A model generated the notes under the pieces. The model was not told the DNA's origin. It ran no database searches and was given only the letters and a program-made list of their open reading frames with translations. Positions 11,030-23,704 of a stretch of DNA of 64,000 bases are shown piece by piece. Origin of the DNA: Lottia gigantea (taxonomy: Eukaryota; Mollusca; Gastropoda; Lottiidae); NCBI RefSeq assembly GCF_000327385.1, contig NW_008708400.1, positions 3,643,840-3,707,839 of the forward strand, in the 5' to 3' direction. Positions within the stretch are counted from its first letter, which is position 1, and each line of letters begins with the position of its first letter. The translations under genes were made by a program, and so were the position numbers.

Positions 11030-13035
11030 GTGTACAATTTTTTCTGACCAAGGATATTTCCACAGCTGCACAGTTGAAAACAGTAGAGACAGTAGAACAA
11101 CATGTAAATAGAGCTATTCAAACATTTGTTAACAATGAATTAAACCAATGATGACTGAATTGAATTTTCTTTTCCACGAAAAGCACTATATAAATTGTTT
11201 TCAAAGTCAATTAACCAATTTGGTCTATTCTTCCACAAGTTACTAGTTGATAACTCAACGAGTGAAATTATTCTCGAAAGAATGTCTGCTGGGTTACATT
11301 GTCCTAACTAGTGACCCAAAGAGTCAACGTACGTTGAAGTGTCAAAGTACGAATTAATGAGATTTTCAGCGTGACTCTGATCCAAGACAATGCAACTTTA
11401 GAGTCTGTTCAACATATAGTTTTATGAATATCATTGTCATCTACTAGGGCTCTATTTAGGAAATACCAGGCGTTCACTTGAAGAGATTCTACAATTTAGG
11501 CTGTCAAGGTTATCTCCCTTAAGTGCGATGTCCCAGTCACAATTTACACAGTTGTTGATTGACCTGATTTGTAACTGAAGATAAATGACCGAAAGGGTTA
11601 CAATATTTCTTGCTTGGCAACCATTCTTGTCTAAATCTGCTATTTCCTTTAAATCGAAACAAAACAGACTTGAACTGAAGTCCCATCTAACACTTTCTTT
11701 TGTAAACGAATTAGTAGCACCTAAAACATTTAACCATAAGACTCCTCGTCGATATTAACTTGATTGTCTGCTTCTGGATTACATTAGTGGTTTCATTGGT
11801 ATTGTCTCAAAATAAAAACCTTCCTCTCAAGCAGTATCAAACTCGTTTGCTCCCAAAAGCAAATTGTCCGCGTATATCGAGCTGCCCCATTTTGGAGGTT
11901 AATATGAGTCGCATAATTCCTTCAAAAATATCTCACACAAGAAATTTCGGTTCCTGTTTCTACAGGTGTCTTTTTCTCTATATGGACTCACTCCACTAAA
12001 ACATTTTATGCAAATGATTGTATAGTCCAGGCTATTTTTAGAAATCTTCTTTCTCTCTCCCTTTTGGTCTTGATTTGGAATTTGATGTCTGAAATTAAAT
12101 TATCTTTAAGATTTGGGGAGTTGATGAGAGACCTAAAGGTGGAAGGCTAATTCTAAAAGTAGTCGTTTTGTCTGCCAAACCCTAGCGGATGAGTATAACC
12201 GGTAGTAGTCTACTTTCAATTTTAGTAGCTCAAAATTTTCATGGTAATCATAATATATTGAATTTTTTAGGAGACATTGAGGATTGGTCAGGCTTTCATT
12301 CGACTTATTGGAAAGCTTTCAACGAGATTTCTGGAAAAAGTTGTAGAAAGTTGAATTTCGTGTTTTAACATGGGAAAAGATGGCAAATGAATTAGTGGAC
12401 TGAGTCCGGCAGTGTCTCAAGAAAAGACAACTCATATTTCGACAGTGAGCTGTGAACACTATTACTGATTGGTCTAGCAAAAAAAAAAATCCTGTTTCTG
12501 GCACTAGGGTATGATTGGTCATAATATTTTATGAAAAGATTGTGGGTATTCTTCGGTGTACTGTTTTAAGATAATTTATATAGTTTTATTCAGTAAGAAT
12601 GGGCTTGAAGATGTTACTCTCGCAAATCTTAAAGTTAGTCCAAAAGAAAACGTAGCACAATCAAGAATGCCTTTCACTATCACCTGTTTAAGCAATTCTT
12701 TTAAATCTGAATCGGAAAAATGTAAGAAACCATTTTCAGTTTATATTCTGGTTCTCTGCAACCTTTTCAATAGATTCGTTTCAGGCTGGTGTTACTGTCC
12801 GGAAGAAGAATACCCCAATGTGGGCAATTAGAGGAGTTCTCGAACTCTAGTCGAGATGTAAGTTTGGATACCAGTAGCTCAACTAGAAGAGTAAGGCCCG
12901 TGGAAATATTAAGAACTAGTTGTAGTTGAGCCACTTTTGGCAACCACACTCTGGAAAAAGACACTGATTTGGAGAATATAGGCCATACAACTTTTCGGCA
13001 GTCAGGGGTTGTTGATTTCACATACAGTACCATTT
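11030..13035 (-). mobile_element. possible BEL/Pao-like LTR-retroelement fossil, pol remnants
   Basis: On the minus strand, short translated stretches look like pieces of a Pao/BEL polymerase polyprotein: a KVAQLQL...LLVELL-type region near 12800-13000 and NPADILSR near 11280. The element is broken in many places and no flanking long repeats were recognised. It looks old. The family call is tentative. Confidence 0.3.
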
Positions 13036-15665
13036 TCAGTTCGATATTGAGATTGTTTACTTTGTGCCAATTGATAATATTGTTTGTCTCCTCTTAATTA
13101 CAGCTTTCAAGCTTGTTGCAATGCCTTCTGGTAACGCTCCTCAGCCAAAACTGTACATGCCTCACACTATCTGACATTATTATCTGTATAGCCTTGGTGC
13201 TCTTTGTTGGTTAAATGTAAAATGACGCAATTTCGTCCAGCCGGAAATGACGTTAGAAAACAGCCGATTTTTAGGGTTTTTACATTTAAAGATTTATTTT
13301 TGAAATGATTTTGATGTCTCTGTTTTTTTCATCTTTTATGGGCCATAGCTACTAGATAGCACTCTCAGAATATGCAACTTTTGACTTTTGTCGCAATTTT
13401 TTCGATTTTTTTTAAATGGCCAACTTTTTTTTAAACAATTTTTCAAGATCAAGATATTTTTAAAGGGACATTCCGCTTTTTTTTGGAGGTCGGAATTTTT
13501 ATTTTGCTCAAATTTGCGAAAACTATACACCAAAATCGAAAGAAATTGAACGTATCTGGAAGTTTTAACTAAAACTAAAGCCGTTAATTTTTAAATGCCA
13601 AAAACATTTTAAAACATTACGTAAGGTTTTTTAAGTTTTTTTTTTTTGCGTTTTGGAAGCCGTTTGAAAACTACTGTACAGATTAGATTAAAATAAACGC
13701 TTAACTGTAGAGAAATTTTAATCCTATGTATTCTTAAAGTTTCAACTAATAATATCGAGCCATTATCAAGCCAAACACTAAAACTAGGTCAAACTGCTTA
13801 ATTAACTCTTTTAAACCAATTCAGTTTGATCAAGAAGATACATAGATATAAATAGCATACTTTAGAAATATTTTCAGCGAACGTTAACTTGTCATCTACC
13901 AACGAACCAAAGATATAATTTGGAGTTTTATCCAAAAATATATTTACCTTTGTCAAGCGATGTTAACTGCTGGTTCCAGAGCCATTTGAAAATAGCGATT
14001 TTTATCTTGAAAGTGCTCTGTCACGTGACCTTATTAATACATCCAAAATTTGAAAATTTTGCACTGTGCGTGAAATGGTTTTTGCCGAATAATCTCAAAA
14101 TTTTAACGTATAACGAATATCTCAAGATCTTATAATTGTAGACGCTTGAATTTTGAACATTAGTTAACAATGTAGACATGATAACGAACATAACAGAATT
14201 TTTGAGTTGGGCGTAGCACATCCAGGTTAGATACACGTTTCCTTAACGTATTTGCGATTTTTTATAACTCGCAAAGTATGCATTTGTCAATTTTAAAACT
14301 TTGAATTAAAATAGGACACTACTTTGGCCAAAGGCACGGTTGTCTGGGACTTTTATCTAAAAAAAAGGAGTATTTACAATATTTTATTTTTTGACCTTTA
14401 ACATGGATGACGTTGACCTATTCAAGGTCAAAGTTCAGTGATCTAGGATGTCCATTTATACTTTTATCTTTGATGTCCGACGTTTAGGCTACCGCCCTAA
14501 AACAGCAACCTTTTAAAGCATATATCTCTTTTATTTGACTTTTGTTGATCTTTGACCAGTACAATAGTAATTATGCTTAACGAGATCTATCTAAAAATAT
14601 CTTCATTATACTACCGAATGTTATACAATTTATGCCTCTTTTCCCTACCGAAAGTTAAATGGTTTATCGACTTTTTACTGCAGAAGTACCATATTCGAAA
14701 ATGTTGTCACTGTTGTACTGAATCTTTGCCAAAATTTTACTTCTTTAATTTGTAATAGAATTTCATGAAACTGGGTAGATGGGTAGGGGCCAAATTATCG
14801 ATTATGATGTCAAAAAAACATTATTCGACAATTTACAGAAAAAAGGCTGAAATGACAGAACATCACAAAAAAGTTTTCGAACTATGTTTTGCATAAAACT
14901 TGCAAATATATAGGCTAATTCCACAAAATTTGCACCCATAATATATTGTATTAAAATGTAAATTGGAAAAATACCTAGGTACTCTTGAATTTCGTATTTG
15001 TTTCCTGTCCTTTTTTTCTGACGAGTCACAATTCAAGTATTGATAACATTTGACCATAAGCTTCCAACAACCTTCATCTTTCTACTTCAGTATCTCCTTT
15101 AACTAGATTGTCATTTGAGATCTTATTTTTTGATATTGGTACATAACCTTTTGACTCCGAAAATGGTTAATTTGCATATTTTTCGAATCATCAGAGGATT
15201 ATATTATGAAATTGGGCCTTTTTAACATTCAAATTCATGTTATTGTATTGTGCTTGTCATAAGCTTTCTAACAATGTCTTTATTTTAGACCTAACACTTA
15301 TAAAAACATGCATTAATATAGTTGATTTTTTATATATTTATATGGACTCTTGATGGAGTTCTAATTGATTGAGCGGAAAATTAGAACAAAATTCATAATG
15401 CTGTTTTTGACAGCTTTAAATAAATACATGGTAAAATTTGGTAAATTAAGTTCTGATTAACCTAGCGGACTATTTCGAACAGAATAATAATGTGCAAATG
15501 CACAGCTTTAAATTGATATATTACATAATATGCTTAAACACATTTTGAGAAAATATTTAAAAAAAACCTATTAATTAAGTTCAGATTTTATAGAGTTAAA
15601 GAGATTATGTAACAGGTCATAAAGTCAAAGGGTGCTAATTTCACACCTTCGTAGTTTTTGTGGTA
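13036..15665. other. gene-free repeat-rich stretch
   Basis: No exon recognised. About 13690-13900 is an inverted relative of 1430-1600 (see that entry). About 14380-14440 carries GACCTTTAACATGG...GACCTATTCAAGGTC. The remainder is AT-rich with many stops in all frames. Confidence 0.4.
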
Positions 15666-16066
15666 TTAAGCTAAGATTCCATATACGCGTCATGCGGATC
15701 CGTCATGCGTCATCCGTCATGCGTTAAAAATCGAAATGGTTGGTTTAAGAGGGTATGATTCCATATATGCGGAAACGGTATCCAACAAATGGTCTCCGTC
15801 ATGCGTCAAAAAAAAAAAAATCGCCAGGTGTAGCGATTTTTGACGCATCCGGTCGCCTTTCCGCGCGGAGATCTCCCAAATGTGACGTATTTTGTGGGGA
15901 TTCCCTGTCTTTTTTATGCACCAAAGCATCCATCTGTCTATAAGTCCGTGCGTCAAAAGAAAGATAACGCATACGTTTAACGCACATATGGAATCATATT
16001 TGACGCATGACGGATCCGCAAGGGCCATTTATGTCCGCATGACGCGTATATGGAATCTTAGCTTAA
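15666..16066. mobile_element. TTAA-flanked MITE with nested inverted repeats
   Basis: The element spans 15670-16062. Its ends GCTAAGATTCCATATACGCG and CGCGTATATGGAATCTTAGC are perfect inverted repeats, flanked on both sides by TTAA, which is a piggyBac-type target duplication. A second, inner pair (GATTCCATATATGCGG near 15756 and GCACATATGGAATC near 15979) repeats part of the outer ends, suggesting nested insertion or internal growth. No transposase; CGTCATGCGTCA-type repeats fill the subterminal parts. Confidence 0.8.
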
Positions 16067-16606
16067 TTGTGGTATTAATATTTAGGAAACAGCAAAAGAA
16101 AAAAATGGAAGGTTGTAATAAATTTAAACCTTAGACCTAAAAATAAAAATTTAGAATTATGTATTAAGAAAAATTCTTCATATGATCTATCAAAAAAATG
16201 AAAAGTATAGTGAAATGGTTTTAATGAAAATGTGAAAATTCACTGTTTTTCAATTTTGAAACACTGAACTGAAAAATCTCCGACCAAGACCGCTCGTGTG
16301 CCCGCACCTTTGTCGCTGATAGTTTTATCGTCTGATAGACAGACGTCATCATCCAATTAGATTCCTTTTCAATTGCATGCTCCACATGTGATCACCGACA
16401 AGGTAAAAAACGACCGACTGATATCAAGACAAGACTCTAATCGGCGACATGTCTCCGACCAAAATCGCTTTGATTATGTTGATGGAAGTAGGGATTGCTC
16501 TTTCACAAAAAAATTAATATAAAAATAAAAAAAATTCAAATTTTAAATTGGTGCGACTTTTATATATAAATATTGAATAATGAAAATAAAAAAGTATTAA
16601 CGATAC

Positions 16607-18706
16607 GACGAATATTGGCGACACAGATGCCAACGGTACGGTATCTGACGCTCTGGGCTTATTTTCCGTCGCCGTAGCAGCTCAGTAGGGACGCCGTACC
16701 GGTGTGACGGAGCTAGAACTGTCAAAAACAGCTATTCAAAAAATGAGCGTTATTCTGATTCTATGCTCTTATTAAGAATTAATTTATCTTAGCTACTATG
16801 AGTAGTATAAGTTAGAACTTATTTTTCGACTTTAATATTATTGACTAACATGTGTAAAATGTTTTAGTTAAATCGGAGTGTACAAAAGTCACAGTTGTCT
16901 AGGGGGCGCCAAAACCATTTCTGCCCCTCAAGCAAATTTGGAGCCGCCAAGCCACTGATTCTGTAATGTATTGTTTTGCGTAAAACTCCATTCCATGGTT
17001 TAATATGAGGGGATTTATCGGAAAATTCAATGGAAAAGGTGTGTGGAAATTTTTGGCGGTAAAAGAACCTGTATTTTTGTTAACATAAACCTGGAAGAAA
17101 AAAGTAATAGGTGGACATATTAGTTCTCGGCAATTTTTCGGTTTTAAAGTCAAAATTTGGCTGTTTTTGTTCTTTGAATCGTCTTATTACTGGAGATGAA
17201 GTGGAAGAAGAAATTGAGCAAGCAGATGAGTATCCAAAATTAATTTCCACACGTATTGCCAGTATTAAAATGTCACAGCAAACTTAACTATATCAGCCCC
17301 AAATACTTTACAAACCCGAAACAAGTATGATATGATGACCAAAGATGGGAACCATTAGACTAATCATCCTTATTAAAGTAGCAATTCACCCGCTGATAAT
17401 GATTCATGCCTGAGCTTTTTCGGCTATGATCACATACAATATCATGTTCCAGAAGACTTATTTCATTATTTTGATAGGCCTACTACTTATGGCGTCCGTG
17501 TAATACAGTCCCTTGTCATAATGCCAGGAAGTCGACCCCCGAGAGGAAAGCGCAGAAAGGCAAGCACTTTTCCAACCTGAGCAATGGAATATACACCTTG
17601 AAATCTTGAATAATGAATAAAAAAAAATTAGCGATCCGAACCGCAAAGCGAAAGTCGTTATGCAAAATAATAGTTTGACAATACATCGGTTGCAGCAAAT
17701 GAACAATATGAGGAATTATATCAAATATAAATGAGGAAATATTTCTTTAATTGGTAAAAGCCACACCAATTGTAATCTGTGTTAATGCTGGAATGATTCT
17801 GTTAAGAATTAGTTATATATACATGTATGTAACATTGTAGAAAATGATTGTGGAGCGTTTAGTACGTTTGGTTGGTAGTTCAATGTTATCTTGATAAAGA
17901 GCAGTGACAACAAGACAATCATCTTTGCGTATATAGTCTACCACAGTTTAGATACCCGGATGACTGTGGCCAACTAATTCTTAACAGAATCATTCCAGGA
18001 TTTACACAAATTCCATTGCTCAGGTTGGAAAAGTGCTTTCCTTCTGCGCATGATTCTCGAGGGCATCATGACAGAAGACTGTATTGCACGGACGCCAGTA
18101 ATAGTAGTATATCAAAATATTGAAATAAGTCTTCTGGAACATGATATTGTATGCGATCAGAGCCGAAAAAGATGAATCATTTTCATTCATTCTTGTACAA
18201 AACTTTAAAACCGAAACATCGCCTAGAACTAATATGTCCTCCTAAAAATACAGTGCAGGTTCTTTTATCGCAAAAAATGTCAGACTTTCCACGAACCTTT
18301 TCCATTGAATTTTCCGATAAATACCCTCATATATTAAACCATGAAATGGAATTTTACGCTAAACAATACATTACAGAATCAGTGGCGTGGTGGTTCCAAA
18401 TTGGCTGGAGGGACAGAAATCGTTTTAGCGCCCCCTAGACAACTGTGCCTTTTGTACGATCCGAAAAAAAAATCAAAAATACAATAGTCGCAAAATAACT
18501 TCTAATTTGTTCTACTTATAGTAGCTAAGATAAATGAATTTTTAATAAGAGCATAGAATCTATCAGTTCAGTGTTTGAATAAGTGTTTTTGACAGTTCTG
18601 GCTCCGTTATACCGGTACGGCGTCCTTACTGAGCTGCTACGCGACGGAAAATTAGCTCAGTGCGTCAGATACCGTACCGTTGGCACCTTTGTCGCCAATA
18701 TTCGCC
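16607..18706. mobile_element. 2.1-kb foldback element with long imperfect inverted arms
   Basis: The left arm runs from 16607 to about 17812 and the right arm from about 17965 to 18706, around a loop of about 150 bases. Matches run nearly throughout: CGAATATTGGCGAC/GTCGCCAATATTCG at the tips, AACGGTACGGTATCTGACGC and its complement, CACTGATTCTGTAATGTATT in both, CCAGAAGACTTATTTCA and its complement, and GGAATGATTCTGTTAAGAAT and its complement near the loop. The left arm carries extra blocks (about 17160-17395 and 17600-17765) missing from the right. No transposase frame was recognised. Confidence 0.8.
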
Positions 18707-21094
18707 GTTGAAATCGCCAGGGAATCGAGAATCATTTCGATAAGCGTCATAACATCTCCATTAACGCAGTAAAAATGAAGTACACCAAACCCAAAGATTT
18801 CATTAGAAAAGCGCTTAAGGAACCCTATATGTTCGAATATGTCGCAGGTAGAAAACGAAAGGGGTCAAATTTTCTAGTGTTTGTTCACATTTGCGGGCAA
18901 CCAAATCGGTGTAACGGGGTTATTCTTGAGGCCCTTGCCTGAATGCGTCATTTAGTTAGTTTAAACTTATTTTATTGAAATATTTTACAATCGGATTGAG
19001 CACAAGTTATAGAACTTAGTTGATTTAGTTGATCGTGGTGATCAGCAAACCTACCGTTCGTATGCCATCAGCAGCAGTCCCTCTGATCGGAGGGACAATG
19101 GAGGTTAAATAAACCAAATACTAACAATCCCAAACAACATATTGGCGAAGCATTAGAAGCAACTACTAAGCTTTTTACATGAAGAAGTACATCAATAATA
19201 AATGATGAAGTATTTCACAATGGAAAGTGGCCAGGTGTCTTAAACAGTAAGCATACCCTTAAAGAAGTGATAAGTGAAAAATGAGCGTATGTAATTACGA
19301 AACGAAACGAAAAGTGAAAAGTGGTGTTGAGTATTTACATAGGAATTGAAAACTCTTTCAGAAAGTGATGAAACCCACATTAACAGATCCATCAGTTATT
19401 ACAATAGATACAGAAAATAAAACAAATAAGTATCTTCTGCATACTCTCAAAACTCAAAAGTTCTGCTGCACAGCGTACCAAAACCAGTCATTATTCGGAC
19501 AAGAAGATTCTAGCATTGGCCATAGATGTTCTGTTGTAAAACATTCATGGAAAATTCATGAAAATTAAAATGACCAAAAACGAAAACCGTCTAGCATATT
19601 GCTTCTAGTATCCTTCCAGAAACTAAATTTAAATTTGCAAGTTTACAATGACATTCATGATGGTAATAACAACAAGGCAATTAATACTCCTGGAAATACT
19701 ACGACAAAAACAAAATCATAACGTACAAATGTAGTTCGAGTCATTTAAGCACATTAATATGAACTAAGCTTCTAAAAGTTAACATTCAAACCTTGTTTTC
19801 GCAAGTGAATTCTTAACTTTGCATTATTGACATAATCAACTGTGTCTTCTTGACTTTGCATTCTTGAAAGATGTTAGTAAGACACCTGTATTCTTGAGAG
19901 TTTACCATATAAGGTATAGTGACATACATATTTTGTTAATAATGCCAAGTTAAGAATTCATTTTCGAAAAAGAAGTTTTGAATGTTGACTTTAAGATTGA
20001 TGTGAAATAAAGTTTGAAAAGTAAACTAAGAATATTTCCACTTTGTAATATTGCCTTGATGATGTTAAAAAGGTGTATTTTGTAATTGTGTAATGTTGAA
20101 ATATGATTATGTAAAGTTGTTGCCTTGTTTTCAAGTTTGTGAATACTTCTGGCAACGCCCCCCCCCTTCACTTTAGGGTTGGGTAACGAAATCTGAAAGT
20201 ATATCTGTAAGAATTTTGAAAGAGATCAGCTAATATACTACCCGTCGAACTTTGGGATTTTTTTGTTTTGGGACACCTGATATAATATTATTTATGTATG
20301 TTTGGTGAGACTTAACTGAATAAATAAAGCCTTCTATAAATACCCTCGACAATACATGCCGGAAAAGTGGGAACACCCCGTTCTTATATTAGACATAGTT
20401 TTTATATAGGCTCACATAGAAATGTGGAAGTTAATTGCTGTCATCATTGTCTGCCCATCCACATTAGTTACAGACTCTATACCATTTTCATCGGATCTTA
20501 GTGTAGCTTGCTATGTTTCAGTTCATACTTCAGATCGATCCCAAGGTTATGGAGAGTTACTGCATATTTCTAGATTTATCAAAAGATTTTCACGAAAAAT
20601 ATACAATTAGATTTGATTCGCAGAGCGTTATGATGATATTAGTTGCAGCTAATCATGAGAAATATTGGATCGCAAAAGGGTCATTTTGGCTCGCAAACTG
20701 CGATGCGATACCGCTTGAATTGAATCTTGCTTGTAGATGAGATAGAAGCTATTGTTTATATCTGATCTTGATGGAACTTGGTGTATATTTATGAGATCAA
20801 ATTCCAATTTAAAAGGAAAATTCTGAAAAATATTTTTTTTGTTTCCTTATAACATAAAGTTGTCAAATTTGGCAAATGTTGCACATGCATATTGATAATA
20901 TCTCCGATGTTATTCAGGGATTATTTAGTAAACATGTATATAACTCTAATTTATTAGAAATTGATACATTAAACTAAACTTTTTTTTTTATAAAACTACA
21001 AATGCATTAGGAAGTTCTTTACTATAAGAAAATTTTAGAAGAGTAAAGTAAGGTAAAGTATTTTAGTTAAGAAAAATACGGTTATCATTTCCAA
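18707..21094. other. gene-free stretch
   Basis: No convincing exon. About 19795-19980 contains an imperfect inverted pair (GTGAATTCTTAACTTTGCATT against AATGCCAAGTTAAGAATTCAT). The 20422-20740 area has two short overlapping open frames with no recognisable domain. Confidence 0.35.
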
Positions 21095-21780
21095 GAGCTG
21101 TCCCTGGGCGTATGTTGCCCTGCCTGTCAAGCTATCCTCATATCATACAATGTTGTTTTAGCATTACGAATACCCGTCTCAAAACAGATCAAGCAAAAAG
21201 ATTTGACTGATCTTTTTTTTTTCTTGAATTAGAGAAACAATAACCTTAGATATCTCAGATACTGTATTGGGTCATGACTTATGACAATATTTTTACTTGT
21301 ACGATGTTACGGATCATGACAACATGCCCTTGACAATAGTCTTTAATTTATATATAGGTAGTTCATAGCCCTGAAAACCAAAACAAAGGCAGGGATAGGA
21401 ATCCCTGGGTGATTAGAACATTACTCCAATAAATAATTATTCTCACTAGTGATTGACTTTATAATTAAATTGATAAACAAGTCAGGTATGATAATGTAAC
21501 ATATAAAAACAGTAATAAACTATTAAGATGGCCGACTGCATGGAATTTAGGAATGTCCCACTGGAATTAAGGAATCTGCGATGGGGAAATGTAATACCTT
21601 GTGATCGATAGCGACAAAATTGTAGAAAAAGTGAAGCAGTGCCATTAAAAACATGTGAGAGCTTGTACATCTTTTTGAGGTCATGGTCATGTACTTGATC
21701 ACAGCAGCATAATCTGTCCATCTAATACAAACGTACTCATGTATTTTTTTTTAAAACAAATTGAACATCAAAGTATTGAG
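21095..21780. repeat. dispersed repeat related to 25340-25530
   Basis: Shared words include GGGCGTATGTT.CC.TGC, AAGCTATC, GTCATGTACTTGATCACA, ATCTGTCCAT and GTACTC.TGTATTT. No coding capacity seen. Confidence 0.5.
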
Positions 21781-21789
21781 TAGATTTTC

Positions 21790-21886
21790 AGTCTGAATGT
21801 TGGACATGGACCATGTCCTTGTGTGTTCTGTAATTCTGACCCATGTAAAATAAAGAGTTTATTATTATTATTATTAAAATAATGAT
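21790..21886 (+). mobile_element. possible LINE/SINE 3' tail with (TTA)n
   Basis: TGTGTTCTGTAATTCTGACC and AAAATAAAGAG are followed by a TTA/ATT microsatellite, a common 3'-end form of non-LTR elements. No coding part is nearby. Confidence 0.35.
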
Positions 21887-22556
21887 TCTGCAAAAACCCA
21901 CTTAATAATAGGCGACAGTTCTGCGATGTTCGCCTATAATCTGCCATTGATCTGCTGACAATGACCAAGATTTGTCGGCAATGGTCGGCAACGATTGGAT
22001 GGGACTGATATAGAAACTCGAGTTGTGTAAGTGTGGGACTCATTTTCTTTCTGGTTGTTGCAGCACTAGGAGTTGGACGTTTTGAAAACGATTTGGGTCT
22101 TACAACTGATCGTATATTCGAACTGTAAAAGAATTTGCTCAACCAATCGATGACGGCGAGCTATTACAGTCCCAGGCTCTGCGACGTGTAACAGATGGTA
22201 CAGCAATACGTCCTTATTACATTGGCGATTTAACGGCAACGGATTATAAGATGAAAATTGTCGCGACGGCCCGCACGGATACCGGCAAATATTTGCCTAT
22301 CTTCTGGGTAGCGTACAAAAAGTTGAAATTTTTCCCACTCTTGCGACTCTCACGTGAAATATTTGGCATATATCACTGCGAAGCATTGCGAATGTCCACT
22401 TCTCCTTCGCTAATGGTTCGCAATCCATCGAAAAGCCTAGTGGAACTGGCTTAGAGAAATCATAATAGCACATTAAATCAATGAATAATTCACACTTGGA
22501 AATACCATTGGTTGATTTAATGATTTATGATTAAATTGATATAAACAAGTCTGGTG

Positions 22557-22721
22557 TAACAAAAACACAAGACAATATTATGGAATATAACACACTGTCT
22601 TGTGTTTTTGTTATACGTTACATCTGATGACGACACGTGTATATTGTGTTGAAACGTTATGTGCCCAACCTTATTAAAGAAGTGTGTTATATTCCATAAT
22701 ATTGTCTTGTGTTTTTGTTAT
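22557..22721 (+). mobile_element. Penelope-like element 3'-end fragment with hammerhead-like motif
   Basis: A 38-base perfect inverted pair (22557-22594 and 22683-22720) encloses CTGATGA, a stem CGACAC/GTGTTG and GAAACGTTATGT. That order matches the conserved CTGATGA...GAAA core of hammerhead ribozymes, which are known at the ends of Penelope-like retroelements. The closing stem (ACAT/ATGT) is weak and the expected cleavage-site base is doubtful, so activity is unlikely or unproven. Confidence 0.4.
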
Positions 22722-22949
22722 ATGTGCTCCTCGCTTCTATATGTCGTTCAAATAAAAAAAAATAAAAAAATTTCTTTTCTTCTGGAAACTGTAATGTTCT
22801 TTGATCTGGCAGGTCAAAAGTCAACGGAGCTATTATCAGTGAGTGTTTTCCTTTTTTTTTCTCTCATGCATATTAACCAGATATAAAACTTAAAAAAGAC
22901 CAAAATGCAAGAAGTTGTAAAACAACATCCCATATGATGTTGTCAGAAA

Positions 22950-23640
22950 CAACTTGTTGAAGTATTGAAATTAATTTGTGTCCATTTTCAACAGAGCAAA
23001 ATGACACCCAAAACCTTTTTGTTGAAAATAAACCGCTTGTTTCCTCAGATACAATTTTGTACAAATAAACCAAATACTAATGATCCAAACCGCAAAACAA
23101 AACCCGAAATCCATAACAACATATTGACGAAATATAGATAGCAGCTAATGATATTATAAATAGACAAAAATGTATACCTGGGATAAAGCGACCAAATTCT
23201 TGCCTGATATAAAGATATGTCAGTGAACGGGTTCAACAACCAAACTTCTGTCTGACAAAATGTCGCTAGGTCGTTGTAAAGGACTTAGCAATCGGAGTTC
23301 TGTCTGATTATAAAAATTAAGTCAGTGGCAGGCTACTGTCGGGTATATTAAAAGGCTGTAGTTCGGCAAAAGGGTTCAGATTAAGGTTCTGTCTGATTTA
23401 ACCACAATATCGGTAAAATGATACAACGACCAAGGTTCTGCCTGAAAAGAGGGCCCTTGGTCAGTAAAAGGGTTCATCAATAAGGGTTCTGTCTGATTTA
23501 ATCACCAGATCAGTAAAAGGATTTGACAACCAAGGTTCTGTCATAAGATACATCGATCAAAGTTTTGTCTGATCAAAGGGTAGGTCGGCGAAGGGGTTCA
23601 GTAAGCAACGTTCTGTCTGATAGAGGCAGACGACCAGAAT
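22950..23640 (+). repeat. duplicated 5' flank with degenerate 51-bp repeats
   Basis: About 22960-23060 matches 2030-2390. From about 23190 to 23640, degenerate units with GTTCTGTCTGATTTAA, CAACCAAGGTTCTG and AAGGGTTCA repeat the minisatellite found before the first FReD gene. The order is the same as at the first copy, so this is part of one segmental duplication. Confidence 0.7.
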
Positions 23641-23704
23641 CTGACTGTAGTTCCAAATGAGTGCTGATTCTTCAGCCTATTTTTACTTTTTTCAGGTATT
23701 CAAA

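Noticed and set aside
20422-20740. Two overlapping short plus-strand frames, the first starting with a signal-peptide-like MWKLIAVIIVCPSTLV
   Set aside because: No recognisable domain, no consistent splice joining, and surrounded by repeat DNA.
21768-22142. 124-codon minus-strand frame
   Set aside because: It runs through a trinucleotide microsatellite and a repeat tail; composition is low-complexity.
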